Shown here: piece after piece, positions 12,187 to 24,208 of the stretch | Position numbering within the stretch: the first letter of the stretch is position 1 | Layout of the letters: every line of letters starts with the position of its first letter | The notes under the pieces: model-generated | Told to the model about the DNA's origin: nothing | The model's database searches: none | The model's input: only the letters and a program-made list of their open reading frames with translations | Assembly (NCBI RefSeq): GCF_021130785.1 | Contig: NC_060210.1 | Coordinates: 181,834,501 to 181,898,500, forward strand | Length of the DNA stretch: 64,000 nt | Direction: 5' to 3' | Origin: Homalodisca vitripennis | Lineage: Eukaryota > Arthropoda > Insecta > Hemiptera > Cicadellidae | Program-made: the position numbers and the translations under genes

Positions 12187-12364
12187 ATGAGCGAACCAAA
12201 GAAAAATCAACTTATCCAGTTGGTAAAAGAGAAACCTGTAATTTGGGATAACGATTACGAGGGTTACAGAAAACGAGATGTTACGATGAGGGCCTGGAGT
12301 TACATATGCTCCAAAATGGATTCCAACTACAACGAGATGAGTGGAGAGGAAAAGAACCGTTATG
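12187..12364 (+). CDS. MADF-domain protein, first coding exon (partial)
   Basis: The exon encodes the N-terminal half of a MADF (Myb/SANT-like) DNA-binding domain: LIQLVKEKPVIWD, then Y..YRKRD and the W..I helix, ending near EEKNRYG. It ends at a strong donor (ATG|GTGAGT; the GT begins at 12365). The ATG at 12187 is the first in frame after the leader; the frame upstream lacks an ATG. The second half of the domain was not found on this strand in the window, so the intron must be long or the gene broken. A DUF7869-like transposon lies in the intron 130 bp downstream. It may be a host transcription factor, or the MADF partner gene of a Harbinger element, which splits at a similar place. Confidence 0.6.
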
Positions 12365-12696
12365 GTGAGTGAGATTGTTTTTATTTTTGAAACTGAACTA
12401 GTTTCAAATGGATCATAATTGACACACGACAATTTCTAGAGCTACATTTATAAAAAAATAATTTTTGGACATAATAAAAAGTAGTTTTTAAAATGAGTCG
12501 CCAAATGCCAAAACAAGCTAAATCCACTCTGCAAGTTTTTTAGATAAATGCCAAAAACTGATTGCTTTTCTCACATCCATTACATTTTTATGATTTTTGT
12601 TTAAAAAAAAGGTTAAAAAATTAGTTATATTGTTTTAAAATTGCTAAAAAATGGTACAAAAGTTATAATTACTGCAGCCGATTAAATATATGGCAT

Positions 12697-12818
12697 AGCT
12701 TGTTTTGGAACAGTAACTATGATTTAGCTGCTTTTGGAAACTTACTCTCCGCCATTTGCTTTTTAACTTTGGTTCCAAAACCAGTTAAATTGCGTTTACC
12801 ATTCCAAAATAAGTTAAA
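12697..12818. repeat. Left subterminal repeat cluster of the DUF7869-like transposon
   Basis: AGCTTGTTTTGGAAC at 12697-12711 and TTAGCTGCTTTTGGAA near 12725 are direct copies. GTTCCAAAACCAGTTAAA (12772-12789) and TTCCAAAATAAGTTAAA (12802-12818) are inverted copies. Confidence 0.75.
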
Positions 12819-12990
12819 AACAGAACCTTATATTATTAAATCCTTTTTTCTCAAAACATTGTAGCCTATATTGTTAGGTAAAGTTAGGTTAGGATTAATG
12901 AACACAATCGTATTCATTTTCAATACAAAACCATGAATTTATTTATCTACAGAGTTTATAAAATAAATGTGTCGTTTATTAAAAATATTT

Positions 12991-15266
12991 TCACTCAATC
13001 ATAGGCTCATCCTCTTCATTTATTTCAAAATCATCATCATCATCTTCTTCGCCTTGATTGGTGGTAGGTAGCTGGAATAAGTCCTTGAAAAACTTCAACT
13101 TTGGCTCCCGTTGCCAGTCATTTCCATAGTGGAGATTTAGCAAGCATTTCACATCATTGATTTTTACTTGTTTCACTGGGTGTCCTTCTTGTATCACTCT
13201 CAAAACTGCATTGTCAAAATTTTTCCCCCTTTTCATTACTGACTTACTCTCGCCGATTTCAAATACATAGTTTGCTTCTCCTTGTACCAGGATGGAGTTT
13301 GGATTACTTTTACTTCTTGAAAAGATAAATTTCTTGGCCTTTTGAAATTGAAAATGCCATTGTCCTGGTTTTTTTTAGAACAGCATCGGTTAGAGTTTTC
13401 CAATCACTCACAGGGCAATCCGTCCCAAGTTTCACAACAGTACAGTGCTTTTCAATTATTTCAGTGTACTCATTGGGATTGTTGATTACACTCAGATCTT
13501 GAAATTTCCTTTCAAGTACTCCAAACACTCTATCAGGGGGAATGAAAGAATGGCCGACTACCGGAAAGAGTAGTACAACTTTAGTAACATGTTTAGGTGC
13601 ATCTTTCAGGAGCCAATGAGCAATCATACCGACAACAGTTGTGTTCTTGTTTTGGCCACCACAGCCGTCAGAGAAAAGTTTGACTGTGGTGACATTTTCC
13701 ATGTTAGCGCTTGTTAACCTGTGGTAAACAGCAGATGCAATTTGACTGGACCCTTTTGCATACTGGTTTTCAGTCCAGAGGTCTGGTAAGAAAAGGTGTT
13801 TTCTGAATTCAAGAGGACTTTAGAATGTCCCTCACAAATCACAAAATTATATAGATATAGCTGGCGCTTATAGTATGCGGCTTGGTCCGGTATTTTAGGA
13901 AGGACAAGATTTTTCTGACAATCATAGCTCAGAATAAGCTCTTTATCATTATTTTCTTGCAAAAGTTTGTAGAATTTGTCTGCACGGACTTTGTGGGCTT
14001 TTAGGTTTAGCTTTAGTGTTTCACGCTTGCCTGCATCTTTTTCTGTGGCTAGTTCACACTCAAGCCTTGTGCAGGTTGAACACTTATCAGTGTACGGAGC
14101 GTCAAAACCAATGTTAAAGTTCTCAGAAAAAACCAGCCTGAAAAAGTCATACTCACACTTTAATTCTTCAGTTGGATGCTGCTCAATATACATTTTCCAC
14201 ATTTTTGTAATGTTAAGCTCACTTGGAAGGTATTGCCTATGCTTGTTTTTCGCTCTGCAATAGTGTTTTTGTACTGGAATAAATGTTTTAATAAAAGATT
14301 TGATGCTGTCTTTCTTTATATTATATTTATCAACTTGGCGTGCTCCTCCACGAGTCTCCAAAGGTACGACGCCTGTTTCCAGGTACTTTTTGCAAATCAA
14401 TTGCACTCGGTTTTTACTCTCTTGCAAAATTGTAAGTAGTGCTGCCCGACATACTTTAACATTCTCAGTTTTGTTGTTCCTCATTTTAGGTAAGAAAAAG
14501 TCAGTACTTACATTTCTTTTTGATTTGATACCTTCTGGAAGACGAGTCCTTTTTGCTGAGGAAACAATGACGTGCTGAAGAATAAAATTCTTCTTTGATT
14601 GAAGGTCAGCGTCTTTATAGTATTGCTGATGTATCTTTCTAACATCCTGCAGGGAAAGTTCTGCGCAGCGGTACTTACTTTTGGCCGAATGTTTACAACT
14701 AGGCATCTGTGGAAATCCCTTCGGGCGGTGTCTAAAACAAAATAGGGATTATTAGTTCTCCTATACCTTTAAAAAAATACTAACCTGTAATAAAAACAAA
14801 TTATAGATCGCAAACGTTGTCAAAAACTGTTGTAGTTAAGTTAGGGCCTAAGCTGAATTACTTTAGGCTGGTTGAGATTAAGTAGTTTAGTTGCGGTTAT
14901 AGGTTAGATTAGTTGAGGTTAGGTTAGCTTAGTTGAGGTTAGGTTATTTTAGTTCAAATGAGTGTTAAGATTAGGCTAGTTTAGTTTTCTTTACCAAATG
15001 TTGTTAACTTACCTAGCAACTTTTGCAACAGTTTTCTTCCATGCTCTTTCGTTTTTCTTCCTTTTCTTTGCCAAAGGGCCAGGCATCTCTTCTACCAACT
15101 CTACTTGTTCCACATTTTGTGGAGTTTCCACTGTTATGTCCATTATATTGACATTTTCTTGTTGAACAATTACAACTTCAGCATTTATAATATCAATACC
15201 AACGCCTTCACTACCTTCTAAAATACCTCCTGTATGTTCAGCCTCCATGTTTATGACACACAACAA
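12991..15266 (-). pseudogene. DUF7869-like transposase gene, one intron, two single-base frameshifts
   Basis: Exon 1 (ATG at 15266, or 15248) is acidic and ends in a Lys/Arg-rich stretch, with donor GTAAGT at 15012-15007. Exon 2 starts at 14731 after TTTTGTTTTAG and keeps the frame across the intron. It encodes a long protein with a cysteine pair (DKCSTC), a first acidic site (SYDCQKN) and, after a frameshift near 13790, SDGCGGQNKN, which looks like the second Asp of an RNase-H-fold DDE enzyme. VFGVLERK may supply the last acid. A second frameshift falls in an eight-base A run (coding strand) at 13369-13376; the frame resumes and ends in an acidic tail at 12991. Two isolated 1-nt shifts in an otherwise open gene suggest recent decay or sequence error. 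Confidence 0.75.
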
Positions 15267-15473
15267 ATCAGGAGCTTTTAAAATAATGTTAAATAATTGA
15301 GTGCTATTGCTTCTTATAACACTATTTTAGCCTTTGAAATTTAAAATTAGCCAACAAAATAAACAATTAATTCAGAAGGAAAATGATCAGCAGTTCCCTA
15401 TAGGAAAAGTCTTTTGGGATTTAACTTATTTTGACACAGAAACATGAAACATTGTAAGTTATTGTAGTTTGAT

Positions 15474-15611
15474 ATAGCTGGTTTTGGAACATTGTCATCT
15501 GTGCAGATATGACTGTTTTTGGAACCGAATGGCTATAGGATATAACTGATTTTGGAACAACCTTCACTTTTAAATATTAATTTTAAACAGTTTTTAACTG
15601 GTTTTGGAACA
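15474..15611. repeat. Right subterminal repeat cluster of the DUF7869-like transposon
   Basis: Four direct copies of the TATARCTGGTTTTGGAAC-type motif at about 15474, 15509, 15541 and 15594, with two more diverged forms at 15411-15435 and in the right TIR itself (about 15690). Confidence 0.75.
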
Positions 15612-15742
15612 TTTTGAAGTGACAAATCTGTAGCCTAGGTAATACAGAACTCAATGTCATCAATATCTCAACTTTTTTAAATTTTGGATTTAGCCTGTTT
15701 TGGCATTTGGCGACTCAAATATACTAACAAGATTGAAAATAC

Positions 15743-15743
<1 letters not shown>

Positions 15744-15795
<52 letters not shown>
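15744..15795. repeat. (TG)n microsatellite
   Basis: About 25 TG units immediately outside the right end of the DUF7869-like transposon. Confidence 0.95.
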
Positions 15796-15797
<2 letters not shown>

Positions 15798-16189
15798 ATA
15801 AGTATCGTAAGGACATTAAACATTAAACAAATTACCGGTGTAAAAATACCTGATATAGAATGCTAACGATACTTACAACATAGTTAATTGCAATTTAATT
15901 TTTTACTCACCGGCGCAGTGAAATCTTTTATTAATAAAACATTTTATTTCTGATTCCGCTAATGAACGTTGGTACGCATTATTCACAAATCATGGACCGA
16001 ATATTAAAGTAATGGGCTGATCTTTCGATCCATTTCAAAAATCCGGTTAGTTTGAGGAAAACAGAATCATACAGATTACAGTACTATGATTGCACAAATT
16101 AATAAACTTTGCACATTAAGTACATAGTCTACTATATCCCAAACTAGCCCTCATTTCTAGGCCGCGCACATTAAAAACACAGTCTTCTA
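15796..16189. other. Intergenic, nothing recognised
   Basis: AT-rich spacer. It may be an eroded part of the tandem array that follows, since phrases such as CTAGGCCGCGCACATT recur loosely, but no unit can be defined. Confidence 0.4.
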
Positions 16190-16557
16190 CATTATATTAG
16201 TACCTTAATTCTTAGGCTGTGCTTATTTTTGGAGCTATATCTATTTTATTGTACATTTTTGAGTTACGATCCTCAATAAATTTGTTTTCTGGTATTTGGC
16301 CTATAAAATCGACGACTCCCAAAATAGATGCGGCCCACGAATGAGGGTTGTAATATAGTATGGTAGCTGTGTATTGAAATTGTGTAGTAAGTTCTAAATA
16401 AAATACGTTTTTGAAATACGGCCTGTCTAAGTATTTGACCTGTAAAATCGATATAGCTTCGAAAATAGGCGCGGTATAATAATGAGGATTGTAATTTAAT
16501 ATAATAGGCTATGGTTTGAATGTAATTGAAAGTTTTATCAATATGGCTCATCTTTTC
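16190..16557. repeat. Left part of an old diverged tandem array
   Basis: At least two diverged units of about 165 bp share the order TATTTGRCCTGTAAAATCGA, CTTCGAAAATAGGC, then a TGAGGRTTGTAATATAGTA-like stretch. The same unit recurs at 33514-33870, so the array was split by the 17-kb insertion stack between them. Confidence 0.6.
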
Positions 16558-17804
16558 TAAGGGGCCCATACACGGTCAATATTATTGTGCAATGAATGAA
16601 GTCAAAAAGTTTATAAATCTATTGCACAATCTTGAAAATATTGAGTCGTGTATGAGCAGTATTGCGCAATGTCCTGCCAGGCCCGTGCTGTGGGCGGGGG
16701 ACAGGGGTGGTGAGGGCGCCAACCAACTGGGTCACCGGGGGGGTCTGGGGGGTATGGAATACCCCCCAGGCTGGCGGGGGGTCCGGGGGTTCCCCCACCG
16801 GGAATTTTTGAAAAAATAAACACCTAAAAACGTGTTTTTAAGCTACATGAAGCACATTTTTCTTCAAGCAGTAACGAAGAAAATTTACACTTTAGCAAAG
16901 ACCTGTTCATTGTAAAAATATTGCAAATAATGCACACAAATCAAAGATACAAATCTTAAATCTGCGTTTTTTACCTTATTTGACATTTACAAATTGTAAT
17001 GAACGAACATTGCTTATTTTTGTGAATTAACAAAAATTAAAAAATAAGAATGAAATCAATAAATTTGAATGTATATACCTCGAAAAAGGAAAATAAATAA
17101 ATGGTAGTTAGTTGCAAACACTTTTAACTAATTAAGTTGTTTATGTTTTCAAGCATCTCCTCTTTCCTACCCTCCCCCAACACGACTGCGTTATAGAATC
17201 GCCCACTGCCACTGCGCAAATGTGTAGACCCGCTCAGTCAGCAATTCGGCAAGGCTTACATGTTACATTTTAAACAACATTTTAACTCATTTGTAAATTT
17301 TCTTTATTAATGAATATAGAAAAGTAAAAACTGTTGACACTGCTGAGATAAAAAAAAACCACCTAAGTAATAAGAAAACCGTAAAATTTCAACATTTCTC
17401 AGTTAGTAAATAACATTCCAACGATAAAACATTAACTTAAAATCAATTAATTAATACAAAGTAAAAACAGTAAACCAGTTGAAATTTCTAAAAAAATCAT
17501 AAAACCTCGACTTAAATTAAATACTGAATCATGTTTCAACGTTCCCTTATTCATAACATGTAACGTTAAAAACAAAATGTTTTACTCAGTACCCTAATTA
17601 CTGAAGTTAATTAAGTAATATAAAGACATACTATTCTCACTTTGAAATATATAAAATAATCCTCAATAATGGGACAATCATAATCATACAGCATAAACTC
17701 AATACAGTACTGAACTAGACGATCAAAAGTCTTCTCATTTCAGAGCTCGATTCACACAGTTTAACAATAACCACACTTGAGTCAATGTTAATCAATATGT
17801 CTCT

Positions 17805-20648
17805 CTACGTGTGCATCAAAACAAATGCTTCTAAATTTTCATCAGTCATTTTGCTCTTAATCTCGTCTTTATTAACTTTAACTTCGGAAATACTCTTTCA
17901 CAAGACACCTGTGTTAGTGGAATCGTTAGTAAATATTTGTATACTTTATACAGTTCTGTGAATTGAAGAGAATACATGTTATAGTCTACTATTACTTCAA
18001 ATGCACATTTGATACACGAGTTACACTTTTGTTTCACTGTGCAAGCTGAGAAGTCCACAATCTCTTCACCTACTGTTTCTTCATCAACTTCAAATGGATT
18101 TAAGACTTCTTCCGTGTTTTCCGTTTCCTGGATGTTCTCAGAACTTTCAATCTTGCCGGTAGAATAATCCTGCTCAATCGACTTCCTGCATATGCTCGGC
18201 CAAACACTCATGAACGTTATTAGTTCTTCCCTTAGTTTATCTTTGTCTACAAATTGAATTAACTCACTTACTTTTTCCAACGCATTTTCTGGTAGTTTTT
18301 CATTCATTTCTTCAAATCTTCTAGGGTCGAAGACAGCTAAGTCTAAATACAACAGTTTATGCTTGGCAAAACGAGTTTCCATCGTTTGTATTATAGTGTC
18401 TACAACACAGTTATAGACAGTTATCCTGAAAGAAGTATCTTCAGGAGAAGAGGCAACACTTTCATCACTACATTTTTCACCGGCCATTTTTTTTACTTTC
18501 CTTGACCTTGACTTTTTGAATGTAGTTTCCATCATCAAATCTTTCAGATCCTCAAATTCTGAGGACGCCTCGATCTTCTCATTGAATTTCCTAACGAATG
18601 TGTGTGCTGCTTCTAGAGTTTCATTAAACCTATTTCGCAGGTCTTTCAGTCTTTCAGTTGCTGACTCTATTAGCCTCCAGGCTTGAGCAAAGTCAAGATT
18701 CTTCGTTTGGAGGTAGTCTGATAACGGTGTAGTAACTTTAAATATTTGCAGGAAGGTCATTGCAATAACTGTTGTTTCAAACTCTAGAAACTTACTAAGA
18801 AGTCCTGTTGCACTACTCCTGACTGTAGCGACAAGGAAATCTTTTGTAACGCTACAGTCAGTTCATGGAATACATGTTTGGCTTGATGTGAAGGGTCAAG
18901 TGGGGTGCTTGTTGTCCAATTATCAATCCTGCCAAATATCTTAGTGGTATCATCACTCTTACTCCGCCAACGTGTAGCACCAATAGCGCCGAGTTTAAAA
19001 ACAGGATTTTTTGCTGAATAAAACTGTTGTCTCTTTAATGATTCCTTTAAAAATACTTGTGCCTCTTGGAGCAAACCAAAAAATGTGATCGTTGAAGGAA
19101 GTATTTGTGCTGTATCAGTAAGAACTAGGTTTAAAACATGAGCGTAGCACCAAGTGTGTATATGGTTCGGAATTCTCTCCGACAATTTCGCAGTTAAGCC
19201 TGCATAGGCTCCATTCATATTTGACGCCCCATCAAAAGCATTAGCTATACAATTTTCCACTGGGATTCCGACATTTTTCAATGTATTTTCTAAAGAATCC
19301 ATCAGAGCATCGGCTTTAGTTGATGATACACATTGTAAAGCTATCAGTCTTTCCTGCACTTGGTCTCCGTTTACGAACCGAACAACGTATGAACATTGAT
19401 CATTTCCTGATATGTCTATTGTAGTGTCCATTAAAATGGAGAAGTTTACCGCTTCCTTCACTTGAGCTGATATATTACTTACAATTTAATCACGAAGAAT
19501 TTTAATAATTTTAATCAATGTTGTATTGCTGAGAAATGTCACGTGGCTACCTCTTCCGACTACCTATTTCTTCTCTCCTGTTTCCTTTTCCTTTTTAGCT
19601 CTTTTCTCGAATGATTTTTGGCTTTTCTTCGCAACTGATGACAGTTGATTTTCACAAAGTCGAATCATACTTGCTGAGTAGAAATAAAATTTCTAGACAG
19701 TTACCATGGTTAACTGATTCGTCATTAAATGTGTGAGCTTGCTCTGCCGAGGCACGCAAAGGAAGCCCTTGTTTTCCAATCAATTTTAACACATCAACAA
19801 TAGCCTCAATAATATGCCTTCTTTCCATCACCTCTTGCTTTCCCTTTTGTAATTGGTCGTGGAAAAGAAGATCATAAGTAGATTTCTTGTTCTTCGCTGC
19901 CAGTGCTATAAACGATGTGACTGACTCTACATGTGCCTTGGAGCTTTCATGTTGTTGAATCCTCTGATGAACATGTCTCCATTCATCAAATCCTGAGCAA
20001 AAACTTGATTGGACGTTACTGTAAACTAAGCAAATGAAACAATACATTTTTTTGTTCCTATTAAATGACAGCCACTGCCTAGGGAACGAAGGCCATTACT
20101 TTTTTACGGTAAATATCTTTTTCTTTTCAAGAAAAGGCAAGTCGTCTTCCTTGGGTTGATAAGGGTGGTATCGGAAAAAAAAATCTGATAATTCATCTAA
20201 GTTGGGCTTGACAAAGTAATCTTTCTCTTTCTGTGATTCAGTTTGTTCTTGTAGAACAGGTGGTGGACGAGTAAAATCCTTCTCTATAAAAGGTTTTGGA
20301 GAAGGTTGGCTGGTGGTTAAAACAATAACACCAGCGTCTTCATTTTCCGCAGAGAAAGGAGTATTTTCTGAGTCCTTGACACGTTCTGACTGTGGCTCTG
20401 AATATTCTACAGTGTGCCCTGTCGATAAAACAATATCTTCTGTATTTTCATTTTCTGCAGAATCAGGGGTATTTTCAGTGTCCTTTGAACATCCTGGCTG
20501 TTGCTCTGAATACTTTGTGGTTGGAGGGTTGTTTTTTTTAGATAAAAACTTGTTATTTTTTAACAGGATTTTGAAGTTTCTTCGAGCTCTCTTAACTTTT
20601 TTCTTTTCTGAATTCGTGGCCACTCTTTTTTCTTTTAGTGCCATCCAT
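17805..20648 (-). pseudogene. hAT transposase (TTF zinc finger, DUF4371, hAT dimerisation), multiply frameshifted
   Basis: The reading starts near 20648, just after an acceptor-like TTTTCACAG, with a Lys-rich KRKKSGHEF opening typical of this family. A TTF-type zinc finger lies at about 19990-20060 (CFICLVY, then GFDEWRHVHQRIQQHESSKAH in two parts). The catalytic core at 19461-18784 shows SILMDTTIDIS (first Asp) and NAFDGASNMNG (second Asp). The C-terminal dimerisation region has SCERVFPKLKLIKTRLR near 17860. Breaks: a frameshift near 20600, stops around 19480-19570, a 1-nt shift near 18800, and another just before the last residues (frame ends at 17805 after the shift). Not functional. Confidence 0.85.
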
Positions 20649-20763
20649 TTTTCGCTGTGAAAATATATACACACAGTTACTTTTACATCTCCAAAATAAA
20701 AAAATATATTCATATTAACAGAATAAGGAAAATAGAGTAACCTTTCATTTTTTATTTTATTCT

Positions 20764-20831
20764 ACTGACTAGTTTCAACTGGCCATCATAGTTATTAACT
20801 TGATAATGGCCTTAGGTTGAAACTAGTCAGT
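20764..20831. repeat. Inverted repeat, 16-bp perfect stem
   Basis: ACTGACTAGTTTCAAC (20764-20779) pairs with GTTGAAACTAGTCAGT (20816-20831). An inner TGGCCAT/ATGGCC match extends the stem. It is probably a fragment of a short interspersed repeat. Confidence 0.8.
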
Positions 20832-23400
20832 CCAATAACAAAAAAATAAGAAAGGGTACAATGTTTTCATTATTTTGTTAAAGTTAATATTAGTAACCCT
20901 ATCCTGTAAAAAAATATGAAATAAGTAAAATAATTTTGCCAACAATAAGCAAGTATTGGACTGCTGGATATGTCCAATGAAATATCCAGAGTTAGTGGTT
21001 GGCTTATCACTTGAGGGATTTAGGAGGTGTGAGATTTAACACATAAATAGCGCTAGACATTATTAGTTTTGAATGTCTAGCGAATAATTAATGTTAATTA
21101 ATAATAATCAATTAATAAATAATGAATTGAAACTGTAATTAATTACATCCAATTAGCTTTGAATGTAAAAGATATTACATAGAGTAACACGTTTTAAGGT
21201 CTCATAAAATCCTTGATGGCTAACTAACTGTTTAATGTATTGAACATAATAAAAATTATATTTGTAAAATTCATAGTAAACACAACTACAACAATATTGC
21301 GAAGATTATTTGTTATCTAAAGTTTGGCACCACAGATCATTGTTACTCGCAGTCGCGCGCCTGCAAAGTGCAGTTGTTTGAATTATTCAAGAAATTAAAT
21401 CCATTTTATACGTGAAGAAGTCATTGACGCTCATTGTAAAAAAATAACAAATAGTTTTCTTTACATGTTACTATTTCAATTTATGTTTTGGAATTTGAAT
21501 TAAACCTTAGCTCAGTCATTATTGAGATTTAGTGGTACATTCGTTTCTATATACTGAAAAGAGAGTGGCATTGACGCGTTAATGCCTGTTTCTCGGTGTT
21601 TTAGTGACTAGAATATTACAACACGGTTCTGTGTAGTTTAATAGCACAGCAGATTGAAGCAGATTTATACCGAAAACTATATGAGGCTATTCAAACATCG
21701 AGACAGTTTAACAAAAATAAATTAATTCAGAATATCCACAGATTGATAAAAATGCCAAGTACATGAATTAATGAAATTAAATGCAATAATGAATTTATTT
21801 CCATTATTTACAATTAATTTACAAGCACATTTTTATCTTGGAAATTGAAACACCATCGATTCCAGTAGGGATCGATGGCTTGCAGCATATTATTGACATT
21901 ATGGGAAACGTCGCTAAAAAGACCTAAAACACTGACTTATTTAAAATCAGTAATATTTAGCTCATGTCGGTTTACGCCGTGCTACTACCCTACCAGCTGT
22001 TCTGCGTTCCGCACGACCCGACGCGACGTGGCAACACTGTCACCGAACGTTGCCGAGAATCTCCGAAGACGCAGACTTACCAATCCGCTTCTGGTTTTAA
22101 ATTCTACTTTAGTAACGAATAGAGCAGTTGAGTCTGCACAAATTTCTCTTCACATAACCAACTCAAACTATTAATTAGTCTAAATAATGAGCAGAAGTGA
22201 TCTTAAAAAATTTAATATACAACTGTATACGTACTTTAAATATATGCATTTTTATTTATATATTCCTTAAAACTTTTATTCAATTTTACCGTAATGCTTA
22301 GTATTTTTTACAAAAGAATATTTGCTTGTATGTAAATAATTTATGATCATGTGTAGGCAACATTAGCAAATATTGTAGGCTACTAATAAATAAATAAAAG
22401 ACCAATCAATTAAGTCAATGACAGAAAAATGCATTTTCATTATTTAATTGGAAAATAAACCCCCAATTACCGAAAAATGAAACATAAAGCTCCAGTTGAT
22501 GCGGCTACAATGGCACGAGCGCTCTAGTGACGAGAGATTTGGTACTAATACTAACATTACCACTTTCACTAAGGCAAATATTAGGCCTACTCATGCTATC
22601 AGCCCGTGTCGCTCATGTTGACATTTTGAGTTTGCACTAAGCTGTACCAAACACCTAATTCAGTTTTCATGGTATTTCAACAGTAAAGGGTTATGAAAAA
22701 AACACTGGTTGAGGAAGTGTTTATTTCTAAAACTTCGAAGTTTTTATAACAGACAATATTCGAATCAACAATATTGAATTTAGTGATACTGATAATAAGT
22801 CAGGATGTCACGAGGTTAAGCCTATAGTAAAACATCAATTTAAACAGCTCTAACTGAGACCTAATTATAAGATGTGTTTAACTCCAAACAGATAACCTTT
22901 TCTCACGAACGAGATTTTAGCCGAAACGAAAACAAAATATAGCTATCTGACATAAACCTATCGCTGGGTAGGTATAGTTTATTTTTGCGTACAATTTCAC
23001 ATTAATCAAATAAGTTAAAAGTTTACTAACCTTAATTTAACAAACCTGCGACAGCATAAATCGATGGAATTCATACCACAAGAGATACACACCACATAAG
23101 CTCACTATCAACAAGAATCATGAATCACTGAGCAGAAGCAGAAGCAGACGACATCAGTGAGTCACCGCCCTCGCCGTCGCGCCGGCGCCCAGCGCGCGCC
23201 TTGCAGCAGGTTGTTGTGCGTAATGCCGGCAGGTGTGCCAACCCTCTCTTCACATGGAAAATATTTTTTGCGATTACTAGATTACAAGGGCGTCGATATA
23301 GTTTTCTGTTGGTCATTAAATAACATAATTAAACATCTTTTAAGACTCCAGTATCTCGCAATAGGAAATATTACGAACGTTGTTTAAGGCGAGGGCGCAG
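20832..23400. other. Non-coding 5' region of the hAT element
   Basis: Mostly AT-rich with no supported gene. A 99-codon plus-strand frame at 21875-22174 has no recognisable motif. GC-rich patches occur at about 21960-22080 and 23150-23220. Confidence 0.4.
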
Positions 23401-23444
23401 GGGGACACGTCCCCCTGTCCCCCCGGGCCAGCACGGACCTGTGG

Positions 23445-23547
23445 CCTACCAATTATCCGGTGGGCAATTCTCCAATGACTCTGTATCTAATCTGACAAAC
23501 TTCTTAAAATCATTGGGTTCATTTGTACGAAGCTCATTCAGCAGTAT
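23445..23547 (-). pseudogene. PIF/Harbinger transposase N-terminal fragment, part 2
   Basis: On the minus strand this continues the frame of part 1 (33334-33452) exactly across the gypsy target duplication: ILLNELRTNEPNDFKKFVRL and following residues, typical of the region after the VWxKEWLKRR motif. It ends where the hAT element begins. Confidence 0.7.
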
Positions 23548-24208
23548 TGTGAGGTGTTTCGGTGAAATCGCTTTTTATATCGTCTGCCCTGATAGTTGCA
23601 GTCGTGCTGGGTTCTATTCCAAGGTTGTGATATCGACTTATAGCTATTTCTATCTTACCCGCGCCCTCACCGTACGCTGGTAGAGATCGATATCATACAC
23701 AAGGTTAAACGTGAGTGAACAGAAAATCTCAGACTCGTTCAGAGCGAATTCAGTTATTCGCACTCTTCAATAGAACGATATCATCACAGTTTTCTGTTCT
23801 ATGTTTCGCGATTTTACGTGGATAAATGTTGATTAGAGCAGTCGATGCCCCGTTCTAGAATGCGACGTTTAGAAATAAATCCTATTGTAACGACGACTAT
23901 TTGACAATTATTTGTGCGTGAGAAAAACAGATTTTTAATATCGGTGGTCCGCGAGATCTTTATTCCACAGCCGTTGACTCGAACCGGTCTCTGTATCGTC
24001 TGCTCGTTTCTTCTTTCTTCAGTGTGTTGTTGTGCTGTGTTAAGCTGAGGTTATGATTTGGCTTTACAAATATCAAAATAAATATTAAATATATCAAACC
24101 AAACAAATTCCTTCTTTATACTAATGACATAAAATTATCATATAATGTTAACCTGAAAGAAACATGTCACTAACTACGATAAACTATTAGCTGCTCCTAA
24201 TCTGTACT

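Larger units (their letters stand above)
12495..15716 (-). mobile_element. 3.2-kb DNA transposon with DUF7869-like transposase (Sola-like?)
   Basis: The ends are 31-bp inverted repeats with one mismatch, starting GAGTCGCCAAATGCCAAAAC at 12495 and mirrored up to 15716. AAAT flanks both sides (12491-12494 and 15717-15720), a plausible 4-bp TSD. Between the TIRs and the gene lie many copies of a TTAGCTGGTTTTGGAAC-like motif in both orientations, as expected of transposase-binding subterminal repeats. One spliced gene fills the middle on the minus strand. A 4-bp TSD and GAG termini recall the Sola superfamily as I remember it; that assignment is inference. Confidence 0.8.
16678..23441 (-). mobile_element. 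hAT transposon, 6.8 kb
   Basis: The left end starts CAGGCCCGTGCTG at 16678. The right end, CAGCACGGACCTG ending at 23441, is its inverted copy, and the G/C-run block inside is also mirrored. CAG termini and an 8-bp flank duplication (TGTCCTGC at 16670-16677, TGGCCTAC at 23442-23449, six of eight equal) fit the hAT superfamily. A hAT transposase pseudogene of the TTF-zinc-finger/DUF4371 type lies on the minus strand. The region 20.8-23.4 kb would be its 5' non-coding part and includes a GC-rich patch at about 23150-23220. Confidence 0.8.

Noticed and set aside
14880..14960. AGGTTAGGTTA runs resembling insect telomere repeats (also near 12885)
   Set aside because: Only two or three degenerate units, mixed with TTAGTTGAGG variants and inside a transposon. 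Such phrases are common in insect AT-rich DNA and do not form an array.
15684..15866. Cys/Val repeat protein
   Set aside because: Frame created by the TG microsatellite.
16526..16823. Pro/Gly-rich frames on both strands near the hAT left end
   Set aside because: They arise from the G-run block of the hAT TIR region; no domain.
21875..22174. 99-codon plus-strand frame within the hAT element
   Set aside because: Opposite to the transposase, with no recognisable domain. Probably chance in a moderately GC-rich 5' region.
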